Part shown: piece by piece, positions 20,630-31,088 of the stretch
Layout of the letters: every line of letters starts with the position of its first letter
Position numbering within the stretch: position 1 is the first letter of the stretch
Assembly (NCBI GenBank): GCA_963513935.1
Contig: OY740769.1
Coordinates: 74,479,712-74,543,711, forward strand
DNA from: Aphrophora alni
Lineage: Eukaryota > Arthropoda > Insecta > Hemiptera > Aphrophoridae
DNA: 64,000 nt
Reading direction: 5' to 3'
The notes under the pieces: model-generated
The model's database searches: none
What the model saw: only the letters and a program-made list of their open reading frames with translations
What the model was told of the DNA's origin: nothing
Made by a program: the position numbers and the translations under genes

Positions 20630-21862
20630 AGGCCTCTTCACACTGCACATAGCCGAGGTATTAATACATCTTCGGCGTATTAATACCTCAGCGACGTCTT
20701 TCGTGCCCCCTTCACACAGAAGCAACATAGAAGTCGTATTTCCCCCTCTACCTACCTGCCAACAGCTCGTTGTATGAAGAGTTTACTGAAATTTTATGAT
20801 GGCGTTTACAGTGCCGTGGTGTGAGCCTGGTTTTGATATGCCCTGGATGGAAACCGATTCAAGTGATAGTGATGAAGAGTTGGTATTGTTGTATGCAGTA
20901 GGTGGAAGGTCGGAATGGGTCCATCGAATAAACAAGAGGCGGGAACAGTTCGGTGAATATCATCACCTAATGGCAGACTTGGAGTGTGATGACGAAAAGT
21001 TTCGAACATATTATAGGCTAAACAAAGAAGAGTTTAATGAGGTTTTGTCGCTCATTAGTAGTGATATTAAGAAAGAAGTCACCAACTGGAAAGCAATACC
21101 TTCTAGTGAGCGGCTTGCTATTTGCTTGAGGTAAGTTTTTCAGTTTTAAGACCACGCTGTCCACGACCGCCATGTTGAATTGATCTTCCATTAGGTCAAT
21201 GTTAAAGAATAACCCCACATTTTCCCCATAGTTTTGAACCCAAAATTATAATTGTGGGGTCATTTGAAAGGTAGTACACACCAAATATTAATCGTGAACG
21301 AAATTTAAAAAATATTTTTTATCGTCGTATAAATATGCGTATAAAATTTGTTAGGTCAAAAATGGTTTTATGGGACATGAGCATTTTATTAATACACTGT
21401 TAATAAAGGAATGAGTGTAACAGTTCAGTATTAATTGTTATTGTTGAATAAAAACACAACTTATAATAAATGTTCGCAAAAAAGTGCCAGTTTGCGAAAG
21501 CAAAGTTCTGAAGCTGTTAGATTCTGTTTGGCTGTCAATGAATCCAATAGAGGCAGCTTCCTCACTTCATCAATCAATAAACTTGCTATAACTTCACTAA
21601 TTAATACAACAATACAACACACGATCAGCACAACAACACGAGAGCAGACGATGTTCAGACGACGCTGTAACTATGAGGCAAGAACAGCTCAGTGCGCTTG
21701 CGCGAGTCGAGATACGGCGGCAACTTGTAGCTAGCCAGGGTATTTTTCCCTCCCGACGTCGACTTCATATTAATCTTCGGTCTGAACTACCCCATATGAT
21801 ATCATTGTGAGATACGTCTAAGACGTCGGCGGAGTATTAATACGTGCGGTGTGAAGAGGCCT
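20630..21862 (+). mobile_element. PIF/Harbinger element, deleted copy (Harbinger-a)
   Basis: Terminal inverted repeats AGGCCTCTTCACAC on the left and GTGTGAAGAGGCCT on the right, flanked by TAA at 20627-20629 and 21863-21865, the usual three-base target of PIF/Harbinger. Subterminal GTATTAATAC words occur at both ends (near 20660 and 21835). Only the first transposase exon remains. Joining the flanks gives continuous gypsy-like sequence, so it inserted into the leader/gag region. Confidence 0.9.
20796..21130 (+). CDS. Harbinger transposase exon 1, intact reading frame
   Basis: Open from MMAFTVPWCEPGFDMPWM to SSERLAICLR, ending at AG|GTAAGT, a perfect splice donor. An acidic stretch (ETDSSDSDEE) precedes RTYYRLNKEEFNEVLSLIS, the N-terminal block of HARBI1-like nucleases. 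In phase it would join exon 2 of the type seen in Harbinger-b (FLSTGDTYQSIAFSYRVG), giving ...CLR-FLSTG as in the family. In this copy the catalytic exon has been lost by deletion, so the exon cannot make a nuclease. Confidence 0.8.
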
Positions 21863-21879
21863 TAAGGCTTTGAATAAAA

Positions 21880-22430
21880 CGCCAACAGTTGTGATTTGCC
21901 AAGAACTTAATTGGGAGGTAACTCAGCAAACGGTTTTAGAATTTTAACACTCATATATATTTTTACACTTATATGGCAAATTAACATAGATTCAGGGATG
22001 AGCTAAGACGAGCTATCTCAACAACATATTATTTGGCCTACATGGGATACTAACAAACTATTACAGAAACATGTGACTTTTCAGGGGGAAAATATTAACG
22101 ATGCTGTGGAATGTATAGAACGATCGGGAGGCAGTAACGAAACAAATAACTTAACACAGGATAATAGGATGGGCGAACGACTGCCATTTTTGATCCTGGT
22201 AGATTAAGTGTAAATGATGGGGAAGACATTTTAAATCATATCACACTTTTGAAAAGGGAGCCTTAGCAAATCGCTGGGGAGATGACAAAAAAAAATTACT
22301 TTCCAATGTATTTGGAAGGGGTTGTGTTAATTTTTTTGTTTACTTTTTGACTAAAAACAGGGACAGATAACTTATGACAACTTTTGCATCTGAGGAGGAG
22401 AAGGGTGTTATTATTAAGATTGAATTATTA
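21880..22430 (+). pseudogene. Gypsy-like gag remnant
   Basis: Frames after 22070 read GRLSVNDGEDILNHITLLKR and LANRWGDDKKLLSNVF, with frameshifts and A-run indels. The block looks like the capsid-region start of gypsy-type gag proteins in insects (inference from pattern). It is in the same direction as the LTR fragment at 19541 and the integrase tail at 23390, and is cut at about 22430 by the LINE 3' end. Confidence 0.5.
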
Positions 22431-23370
22431 TTATTCTTTATTAGTCTTTTTGATAAATGATATTTGTATAGATAAGTCAGTAACAAGATTATGTACAAAA
22501 TAACAAAACAAGTCATCAGTCACAATTATAAAAAAAGGGAAACACAATAACTAAATTGATTATATAAACAACACTACAATAGATTACAGATAAATGATTC
22601 CAATTATACCCAGATAGCAATAAACCATTGACAACAAGGTTTTCCTACACATGTCAACATTAATGTCATGTTGGCATATAACAACAATTACAGGCAATAT
22701 ATAACTACTCACAGTAAAACATACAAACATAACAAATTCTGACAATCCTGAATAGCCACAACAATATTACTTCTTATCTTTTCCATGGTATTTCTAGTTA
22801 TTTCCAATTTCCCATTCATGGCTGAGAAACTCCTCTACCAATAAAAAATCCTGATAGAAATAACTTTCTCAGCCTGTTTTTGAATGTTTTTTTTTGTGAA
22901 TTTATATTAGTTTGTTGGGGAGTTTGTTCCTAACGATAACACCAGCTTGACTTGGCAGCTTTTTAAACTTTTTAAGTCTGTATGGCTTCTGTTCATGGTC
23001 ATTTCTTTTCCTGGTGTTATACCCATACACTTGTCTTTAGACAGTAGGGTTATATTAAAATTTGTAGTATATAATTACTTTAAAGGTATACATACTTGGC
23101 TTGGGAAAGTCAGTATTGACAGCTCCTTAAAAGCTTGTTTAAAACTTTCCATATGTGTTAGACTATCTCACTGCTCTGTTTTGTAATGTGAATTCTTGTT
23201 TTACATTTTGACTTGAGGTTCTCCATGCAAAAATTCCATTATTTAAATAAGAGTTTGATTGCCGAGAGAATCCGCTATAAAATAAAGAACTAATATTGAT
23301 CTTTTGTGTGCATGTATAAACGTGAATATGAGCAACCAAAAGTTGTGTATCCATATTCTAAAAGGGTTAA
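22430..23370 (-). mobile_element. 3' end of a non-LTR retrotransposon, minus strand
   Basis: Minus-strand frames read SFKQAFKELSILTFPSQV and later GKEMTMNRSHTDLKSLKSCQ and LVLSLGTNSPTN. This is the C-terminal region that follows reverse transcriptase in many Jockey/CR1-group LINEs (ILT.PS.YI, then a basic NHE..R.PY.LK motif, then GT.FN.LP). The plus-strand AATTATTATTATTCTTTATT near 22425-22440 is the mirror of a short-repeat 3' tail. It sits between gag and integrase pieces of a gypsy-like element, so it inserted there. Confidence 0.6.
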
Positions 23371-23389
23371 ACCCAGCAATATTGTAATG

Positions 23390-23665
23390 TTGGACAATTC
23401 TACTTTGAAGATGTTCGAAGCTAATAAGAGGTTGGCTTACGAGAGAGCTTCTAAGGGAAATGTTAGTGATTTATTCTGATATTCAGTCAAGGAGTGAAGG
23501 AAATAATATGGAGGAGCAGTGTAAGAAGTATAATAAACAGCATAAGGTAAGAGAATTTAGGGTAGGATATTTGGTTCTAATAAAAGTAGGAAAAAAAAGA
23601 AAACACGCTAGTATAACAGTATGCTGGTCCTTATAAAGTTTTAAGTTGGCTATTTCTAGGCTGGC
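23390..23665 (+). pseudogene. Gypsy-like integrase C-terminal remnant
   Basis: A plus-strand reading YNKQHKVREFRVGYLVLIK and VGKKRKHASITVYAGPYKVL is the chromatin-binding C-terminus of an LTR-retrotransposon integrase (a YN..H....F..GDLVL...  motif followed by GPY.V). The Asp of GDLVL is Tyr here. A G-rich run (23709-23717) follows and could be the polypurine tract. Catalytic domains are absent. Confidence 0.6.
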
Positions 23666-23699
23666 CATAAAAGTTTTGGCCAAAAACGGGACAGTCAAT

Positions 23700-25820
23700 A
23701 ATCGCAAGAGGGGGGGTGTATGGGGTAGGAAGTTTTAAGCAAAGAAACATGTTTTAGGTCAATTTTTTATTTGTAGGATGTTTAAAATTTGGAACTAGTT
23801 AACAAAAGATGTTTGGATTATAAATTTTAATTTATAACATTTATCATAATTGTTATACATTTATGGAAAAGAAAAAAAAATTGAGAAATGTATACAAACA
23901 ACTGTTTAAACTTACAAACCTTCAAAAATCTTTAAAATGCGGTCAATGGCTGGACCAAGAGATAAAAATCTGGTGTTCCCATGTTCTAATAATTTAGAAT
24001 ATTCAACACCAGCAAAATCACAAAATTCCTTAAGTACCTCTGTTCTATTATTATCTATTTGTAGCACTATAATATGTATAATGTATTTAATTTATTTATG
24101 TCTATATATGTATTCACAGGTATTTCAGTGAAACCATACATGAAAAACTTGGAATATCTAACCAAACGACTTTTTAACAAAACCGAGCTCACTATTTTGA
24201 TTATTCTTTTTTCATTATTAAACATTACACAGCGACTAAATTACAGCTGACACCTTTTATATTAGTATACCTTTTTTTCTTCGTGGACTTACGTTGAATC
24301 AATTATTCTTTTATCACAAATTGATCAAAAAATTAATTTTTCCCCAACTAAGATAAAATTATTTTCCAATTAAATGACTGTCTTTGGATTTGGCAATTTT
24401 AATTATTGGCCGGCATCTAATTTTTTGAGGGGCGGACTCCATTTCTCCCCCTTAGGGAATTCGAAGTTTTGGTTCGCCCTACTGAAATTATTTCCCCCCT
24501 AACTAACTCTAAATCAATTATTCTTTTATTAAATACTGATTAAAAAAATAATAATAATTTTCCCCCAAATTATATAGATTTATTTTCCATATAAAATTAT
24601 ATATTATTGGTCTCAACGCGCTATCACTATGTTCAAGTGATATTAGTTTTAAGTTAACTTTTCCCTCCATTCATCGATCATTTATTTCACCACCACTCAT
24701 CCCCCACAAACACTATTCACCATAACATGATGTACCATTCCCGAGTGTACTATACGCCGGCACGGGCCAGGGTATGGCTAAGCCTTGTCTTCTAGGAGGA
24801 CCTGGCTCTACCAAACGGCGCTGTTGGGAGAGGGTCCACTCGAGATGGTTTACACTTTCCCCTTCACGAATTGACGAACAGTTTCGCGGGATCTGCGATG
24901 ACATTCTTGGAAGTCAAGATATAAACAATTTTTTTGGACTATAAAATATTTATTTTTGATATTTTTTGTTTTTTTATGTTTCCTACCATTTTTTATATAT
25001 CACCGGCCTCCGAGGGCTACTCGTATGGCCCGGCGAATCAAAGGATCTAGCTAATCCGAGTTCATCAAATTCAACAAACAACACATTAAACGTTGGGCCT
25101 CAGACAAAATAACATTATCCCCCCCCCACACTCACATTTCATAAACAGCCATCATCGCCCCTCATTCATCATCCATTCTTAACTCTCTTGGTCTTTTTAG
25201 AATGAAGTTAGTTTTAAGGGTTCGAAATCCCTAGAAAAACATTTCCCCAGACTATTCCATGGCATCGATCGTAGCGATACCTATTCGGTTTTGCAAGTAA
25301 TGCTGCGATGCTAGATGCGGGACCTTTAGCAACTTCGCGGCGATGCAATTTAAAATATATTATATGGGAATCAAACACACCTACGTACCCCATCCCAACC
25401 ATACATATTGATTCGTTCGACCACCAATTGTTATTTATTATTCTTCGAACTAAGTGTTGCGAATATTGTGTTCTGTCACACTACGCAACTGACAGGAGTT
25501 GTTATTTTTTGTTTAGTAATTATGTGCATAGTCAAGAAATTACACTTCAGCGTGTTATTTCGACTTGCAACAATCAATGTGTTAGTATATTTGTTGCTTA
25601 TATTAGATCTCGTTGTTTTTAGGAATATTTTGTTTAAAATTTGTAGTTTCCTTTTTCGGTTAAATTATATCTCATCATAAGCTGGCTGTGAACACAGTGA
25701 TTAGTTGGGTTTGAGACTAAGCGTTAATTAATGATCCAATATATTTACTGGGTAAGTCCTAGCACGTTATTCCAAACTCTCCTTCCAGAACCTTAAGCGG
25801 TTGAATCGTCTGGTCATATC
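23700..25820. other. Unassigned stretch with C-tracts, no supported gene
   Basis: Follows the integrase remnant, so part could be an LTR, but no repeat partner was found. 24360-24560 has repeated TTTCCCCC words (TTTTTCCCCAAC, ATTTCCCCCCT, TTTTCCCCC). 24750-24910 is GC-richer. A tRNA T-arm-like hairpin, GGGTTCGAAATCCC, is at 25219-25232 without the rest of a tRNA. Two overlapping frames (25308-25622, 25408-25680) show hydrophobic but unrecognised sequence. Confidence 0.4.
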
Positions 25821-25829
25821 TAATAATAA

Positions 25830-26584
25830 GGGCGGATGTTCGCCTCAGTTAGTAGCAGAGACGTTCGACGCAATTGCCTTTACTGCTCAAATAGTTGTGA
25901 AGTTTAACAGTGGCTTTAATAATTTTATGAACACTGTCAATCTTGCACTGCAAAGGTCGAAAGTAGAGTCTCCACCGTAAAGTAAGTATACCAAAGGTGT
26001 TTTCAACAACTCGCCTGCATCTGCTTACTCTGTAGTTTTATACTCTCTTTTCATCATTTAGATTTTTGCATGGGTAAGGGCGCATCAAATATCTTTACAT
26101 CGGTAATCCTTCATCTCCCACTACAATTTATGGTACCTCAACCCCTCCTGTTACCAGTGGTTCATCTGCAGGTACTGAAAGACTGTAGCTTGCCATCCTT
26201 TGACCAAGGGTACTGTTTAGGAGAATTGTTGAATCACATTCCTTTCTGTATGATCCTACGTCAATGAATACGAACTTATACTCAGCGTCAACCAGTCCCA
26301 GCAATACAGAAGAGTAGTTATAGTAACATGATCCTGAAAATGGCACACATTGGATTTTAACATGTTTTCCATCTATTGCACCTATACAGTGTGGAAAATT
26401 CCATCTATCGTTGAAACCTCTGGCTACATTTCTCCACAAATTTTCATCCGGCGTTGGCATGTACAACGGTTGCATGTTTTTCCATAATGCGTAACATACA
26501 TCGTCAACAATCTTCGACACAGTACTGAGACCAACTCTGTAGCTGAAGGCAATACTTTGGTATGTGTCACCAGTGGATAGAAAC
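25830..26584 (-). pseudogene. Harbinger transposase exon 2 (DDE nuclease), broken
   Basis: Starts after TTTCATTTCAG with FLSTGDTYQSIAFSYRVG, an HTH-like block, then WNFPHCIGAIDGKHV (first catalytic Asp) and LGLVDAEYKFVFIDVGSYRK (second Asp), ending PADEPLVTGGVEVP at 26128. Beyond a frameshift come VGDEGLP, RYLMRPYPCKNL and SRCRRVVENTFGILTLRWR (Glu of ENTFGIL as third catalytic residue), then LKATVKLHNYL-like sequence to about 25850. This is the DDE_4 fold of HARBI1-like nucleases. GSYGKE reads GSYRKE. The stop/frameshift at 26128 removes the last catalytic residue. Confidence 0.85.
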
Positions 26585-26607
26585 CTGAAATGAAAATATT
26601 GTTTCAG

Positions 26608-26771
26608 TTGCAGAATTGAAACTGGAATGGAAAAATTTGCGACATAGTCACAGGAATCCACTTAAGAGGAAAGAAACAAAAAGCGGACAAGCGGCAACTA
26701 ACTCAAAGCATTGGAAGTATGAGAAAAACATGGAGTTTTTGTTGTCCAACGTACTACCACATACTCCATAA
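26608..26771 (+). pseudogene. MADF-domain exon of Harbinger partner protein
   Basis: After ATTGTTTCAG (acceptor AG at 26606-26607) the plus frame reads AELKLEWKNLRHSHRNPLKR, then SGQAATNSKHWKYEKNMEFL and a stop at 26769-26771, with a possible donor before it at 26751 (AAC|GTACTA). KW.NLRD.YRR.L and KW.YF..M.FL are the second half of the MADF domain, which Harbinger elements of insects and fish often encode as a DNA-binding partner of the nuclease. It lies antisense within the transposase intron, with only about 20 bases between the two acceptors. Confidence 0.65.
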
Positions 26772-26994
26772 GTCTTCACTAAATAAATAATAATTTAAAT
26801 AATCTAACGATTTTGGTAAAACTTTGCTTTTTTGTAGCCCTTAAAGTTTATTTATATTTTGGCCCATAGAACCTAATCTCAAAGTATGTATGTGTTTTTT
26901 GAACATACCCTTCATAATAATATTGATAAGTTATATAGTTAAAAATAAACATTAGAACTTCAATACATGCAATTCATGAAACAATCGTTTTCAG

Positions 26995-27514
26995 ACTAAA
27001 AAACAATATACCCCCAATGATGGAATATACAACAGAATATGAGGTAAACAATACTACCTTGCAAGAGGACAGTACATTAGATGTGACCATCGAGGAATCC
27101 CCCTCTCCCCAAGTTCAACAGTGGACTGTTCGGCAAAGACCTCCAAAGGGACTTGACAAACTTATTCATTACCAGTACATGAATGCTAGAAAGAATATAC
27201 GGCAAGCCCCTGATGATATTGATATGTTTTTTGGAAGTGCCTCTATTTCAGTAAAAAAACTTCCCTCGCAGACTACAAATAGAATCAAACGAGATGTTTT
27301 GGATTTAATCAGTTAGGTGGAAGAAGAAAATGAATTATTAATGGCGTCGCCGATATCATCGGCTACGCTTCCTGTCTATCCGTCTCCATCAGGAAGTTCA
27401 TCATCTATTGGATTCATTGACTGCCAAACAGAATCTAACAGCTTCAGAACTTCGCTTTTGCAAACTGGCACTTTGTTGCGAACATTCGCCGACAACACCT
27501 ACCCCGATAGTTAA
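26995..27514 (+). pseudogene. BESS-motif exon of Harbinger partner protein
   Basis: A likely exon after TCGTTTTCAG (AG 26993-26994). The frame from 27017 runs MMEYTTEYEVNNTTLQ and includes DDIDMFFGSASISVKKLPSQ and RIKRDVLDLI, a clear BESS motif (protein interaction, found C-terminal to MADF domains). A TAG at 27314-27316 interrupts the frame, which continues in phase as VEEENELLMASPISS to TAA at 27512. The stop is therefore one point change. The gene runs opposite to the transposase and entirely within its intron. Confidence 0.75.
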
Positions 27515-28109
27515 TACTAAGTACTCGTAGTTTGCTTAACTTTACATTTCATTTCTATTTGTTATTATTAATATTTTACTATTTGTACAACCTATGTTCA
27601 GCAAGCAAACTTTAATAGCTTTTTTCTGACATTATTATTAAAATTTTATTACATTAATATAATTTTTTAAAATTTTTTCAGTATTTCGTTATTACATTAA
27701 ACATTCTGTAATAATAAAATATTTTGGTTTCATACATACAGCATAATCCAATATGTTTTATTAACTGTGACATTTATTATAAGTTGTGTTTTTATTCAAC
27801 AATAACAATTAATACTGAACTGTTACACTCATTCCTTTATTAACAGTGTATTAACAAAACGCTCATGTCCCATAAAACAATTTTTGACCTAACAAATTTT
27901 ATACGCGTATTTATACGACAATAAAAAATATTTTAAAAATTTCGTTCACGATTAATATTTGGTGTGTACTACCTTTCAAATGACACCACAATTATAATTT
28001 TGGGTTTAAAACTATGGGGGAAATGTGGGGTTATTCTTTAACATTGACCTAATGGAAGATCAATTCAACATTGCGGTCGTGGACGTGGTCTTAAAACTGA
28101 AAAACTTAC

Positions 28110-28437
28110 CTGAAGCAAATAGCAAGCCGCTCACTAGGAGGTATTGCTTTCCAGTTGGTGACTTCTTTCTTAATACTAATAAGCGACAAAACTTTATTAA
28201 ACTTTCTTTGTTTAGCCTATAATATGTTCGAAACTTTTCGTCATCACACTCCAAGTCTGCCATTAGGTGATAATATTCACCGAACTGTTCCCGCCTCTTG
28301 TTTATTCGATGGACCCATTCCGACCTTCCACCTACTGCATACAACAATACCAACTCTTCTTCACTATCACTTGAATCGGTTTCCATCCAAGGAATATTAA
28401 AACCAGGCTCAGATCACGGCACTGTAAACGCCATCAT
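28110..28437 (-). pseudogene. Harbinger transposase exon 1, second copy
   Basis: Same exon as 20796-21130, inverted: METDSSDSEEELVLLYAVGG and WVHRINKRREQFGEYYHLMA are shared. The codon for Trp after AFTVP is TGA here, giving an early stop, and a shift after RTYYRLNKE scrambles the end. The donor GTAAGT (28109-28104) is preserved and pairs with the acceptor at 26585-26586 across an intron of about 1.5 kb. Confidence 0.8.
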
Positions 28438-28585
28438 AAAATTTAAGTGAACTCTTCATACAACGAGCTGTTGGCTGGTAGGTAAAAAGGGAAATACGAC
28501 TTCCATGTTGCTTCTGTGTGAACGGAGCACGAAAGACGTTGCTGAGGTATTAATACGCCGGCTACATGCGGTGTGAAGAGGCTTT

Positions 28586-29140
28586 AACTGGTGATGAATC
28601 ATGGTGTTACGAATATGACCCAAAGCAGCAATCAAGCCAGTGGAAGACAGCTCATTTGTTTCATTGATTGCTGAGGTGTTGTGCATTCAGAATTCGTTCC
28701 TCCGGGTGAAATGGTTAAACGACATATCTACTTGGAGGTTTTGAAGAGACTGAGGGAGAGCATTCGAATAAAAAGGGCAGATTTGTGGCACACAGGGGAT
28801 TGGTTCTTCCATCATGGCAACGCACCTGCCCACACCGCCCTGTCTGTGAAGCAGTTTTTGACGAAAAATGGTATGACACCGATTTCTCACTCCCCCCCCC
28901 CCATTCACCAGATCTCACTCCCTGCGACTTTTTTGTTCCCCCCCCCCCCCTCCGACTCAAAATGGATATGAAAGGTAACGTTTTGAGACTGTGGAAGAGG
29001 TGAAACAAAAATCGCTGGATGGACTAAAAAACATTCCATTAAGTGAATATCAACAATGTTTTGAACAATGGAAGAAAGGATTAGAGAAGTGCATTACAGT
29101 CAATGGTAATTACTTTGAAGGTGACCAAAATTTGGTGTGA
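28586..29140 (+). pseudogene. Mariner (DD34D-type) transposase C-terminal half
   Basis: Begins mid-protein at TGDESWCYEYDPK (first catalytic Asp) right next to the Harbinger end, then SEFVPPGEMVKRHIYLEVLK, WFFHHGNAPAHTALSVKQFL and HSPDLTPCDFF, ending CITVNGNYFEGDQNLV and TGA at 29138-29140. In HHGNAPAH the catalytic Asp is replaced by Gly (GGC, 28816-28818). Two C runs (near 28895-28905 and 28940-28950) shift the frame around the third catalytic block. The N-terminal half is missing. It cannot be active. Confidence 0.9.
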
Positions 29141-29800
29141 ACATATTATTGAAGAATAAAAGAGTTATGACCAAATTCCTGTTTCGTATAATGTTATTAA
29201 GTGTAAAACAGTCGGTACTTTTTTGTCTGAAGAGGCTTAATTGCGAAACAGCTGTCACAATATAAGCATATTTTGTATGCGAGTTATTATTTATATATAA
29301 TGTTGCTAGTTAAATAATAATATTAAAATGCTAATTAAATAAATATTATAATATACTAATTGTTAACTATTAGTAGATAGACATATGTAATTTACAATGC
29401 AGAATGATTCCAACAATGGGAAGGTTGGGTATTGCAATAATAAAAATAACAGAGGGTGAGTGAAAATATTATTATTTTTTAAAATAATTACAAAGGAATT
29501 AATACATAACGTTTGCTCAGTTACAGATAGGCTAACCAATGTGGAGAAAAGTTAGCTGCAATAAATTTGACAATTTCAGGAATATCAAACATTTTGCAGA
29601 ACCTAATTTGGGGTTATAATCTTTATTCCTAGAACCTATACTTCCTATTTTGACGTTACAATAATAATTTCCTCAGGAGTACATCTCAATAACAGTCAAT
29701 AACAGCCGACTATGTATATGAATCCACCATACCTTTAATATACAGATTTTTACTCAGTGCAACACTTTAAGAATTTTCCTATCAAATCCAAATCATGTCT
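29141..29800. other. Spacer after mariner
   Basis: The start probably includes the mariner 3' untranslated end (to about 29240, GTCGGTACTTTTTTGTCTG). The rest is AT-rich with no gene seen. Confidence 0.4.
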
Positions 29801-30275
29801 AGAGGCAAAAGACTCCCCAGTATGTTAAGCAGCACAAGCGGTAAAGGCACTCTTGAAATAGCACAGATAGCGTTCAGTGAGCAGAAATAATGGAGCATAA
29901 TTGACCAATGGGCAACCGTGTCAGGTTACCCAGAGCCATTAATGGTATCGGCGATGTGTTTCATTGGTGTTGTAGTACGGGTAAAGATGAGGAATTAAAC
30001 GTGCTGACAGGGAATGAGGAGACCGTCAACGATCATCTTAACAAGGTGCAGAAGCTAATTCGAGGAGATTATGCCGACTTAGTCAATAGAGCCAGCTACG
30101 ACACTGCAGGGTTTTATGGCTAATGTAACCAATGTATTACAAGTACGTAATGCGTTAAAAAAGTTTCATTTATTAAGGCAACAGCACCAGTTGTATTATA
30201 ATTCTTTCATGTTAGTTTTAAGTAATATAAATACTAATTGTTGGGATCGTGTATCTACACTTAAGACCATACCCC

Positions 30276-31088
30276 TGTTAGGAATTAGGATAGTTTTAGT
30301 TAGGAATATAGTCTAAGTTCTTTTTAGGAACACAGTATGACAAAAAATAATTAAATAAAGTAATCAAGTGTTTAGTAAATACTAAACCCATAGCTGAGAT
30401 GAAATCAACAAAAAATTTTAACTAATTTTAGAAAATGGTTATAATAAAACTTTTTAGTAAAAACTAAAAGCACGGCTGATGCACCATTTGCTAGGAACGG
30501 CTCCTCTGAACTGCTTGGGTTCTTAATTTTTATTAAAATCATCAAATCAGTGGTTCAGTATACTAATTAATTTTTTGTTAACAATGACTATCTCCTATCT
30601 TATTATAATAATACAATATCTTTATTACTACTATTAATGCAGAATGACTCTAATTATTGTGACTCACAGATCTGATTCCACGTCATATTTTATTTTTACT
30701 TGTGTCTGAAATAATTACAAGGTTTAGACACAAAGTTTGCTCACCCTGCTTGCCATTCATGGATGCTCATCTGAAGTCTCAATACTCCCAGGATTCTCTT
30801 ACTCGCCAAGTCCGTCTGGCTATCTTCCAGAATTCTCTTACTCGCCAAGTCCGTCTGGCCATCTTCAAAAATTCCTGCAGCACTTCCCTCGATTAATCTT
30901 GGCCCACTGACCAAGTTTTCTCCCACCCAAGGGTTTATATGTGTTTGTAGCATCAATGACGTCTGCCTTGCTTGCAAGGTAAGCAATTTCATCATTTTTC
31001 CAGGTCTGTCACAATAATTGTTGTCTTACTGTGTTCCTAAAAAGAACTTAGACTATATTCCTAACTAAAACTATCCTAATTCCTAACA
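30276..31088 (-). mobile_element. LTR-bearing insertion with 68-base inverted ends
   Basis: Both ends start TGTTAGGAATTAGGATAG and are inverted repeats for 68 bases with one mismatch (30276-30343 against 31021-31088). Outside are CCCC (30272-30275) and CCCC (31089-31092), a possible four-base target duplication as made by LTR-element integrases. On the minus strand it contains a whole LTR (31088 down to 30516, TG...CCCA, TATA box at 30933-30939), about 170 bases of leader, and then the first 68 bases of an LTR in the opposite direction. It splits the envelope-like remnant. Confidence 0.65.
30783..30865. repeat. Tandem duplication of a ~42-base unit in the LTR
   Basis: ATTCTCTTACTCGCCAAGTC followed by CGTCTGGCYATCTTC occurs twice in succession (30794 and 30831), within the U3 region upstream of the LTR TATA box. 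Confidence 0.85.

Larger units (their letters stand above)
25830..28584 (-). mobile_element. PIF/Harbinger element, larger copy (Harbinger-b)
   Basis: The right end CATGCGGTGTGAAGAGGCT followed by TTAA matches the Harbinger-a end, and 27770-28560 is a diverged inverted copy of Harbinger-a 20640-21480. It carries transposase exon 1 (28437-28110), a large intron with an antisense MADF/BESS gene, and transposase exon 2 (26584 to about 25830). The left terminal repeat was not found, so that end is truncated or too diverged. Outside the right end is mid-gene mariner sequence, so it inserted into, or was joined to, a mariner. Confidence 0.8.

Noticed and set aside
25219..25232. tRNA T-arm-like hairpin GGGTTCGAAATCCC
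   Set aside because: No matching A box, anticodon arm or acceptor stem within the right distance, so no tRNA call.
25308..25680. Two overlapping hydrophobic frames as a membrane protein gene
   Set aside because: No start context, splice pattern or family match; hydrophobicity follows from AT-rich codons.
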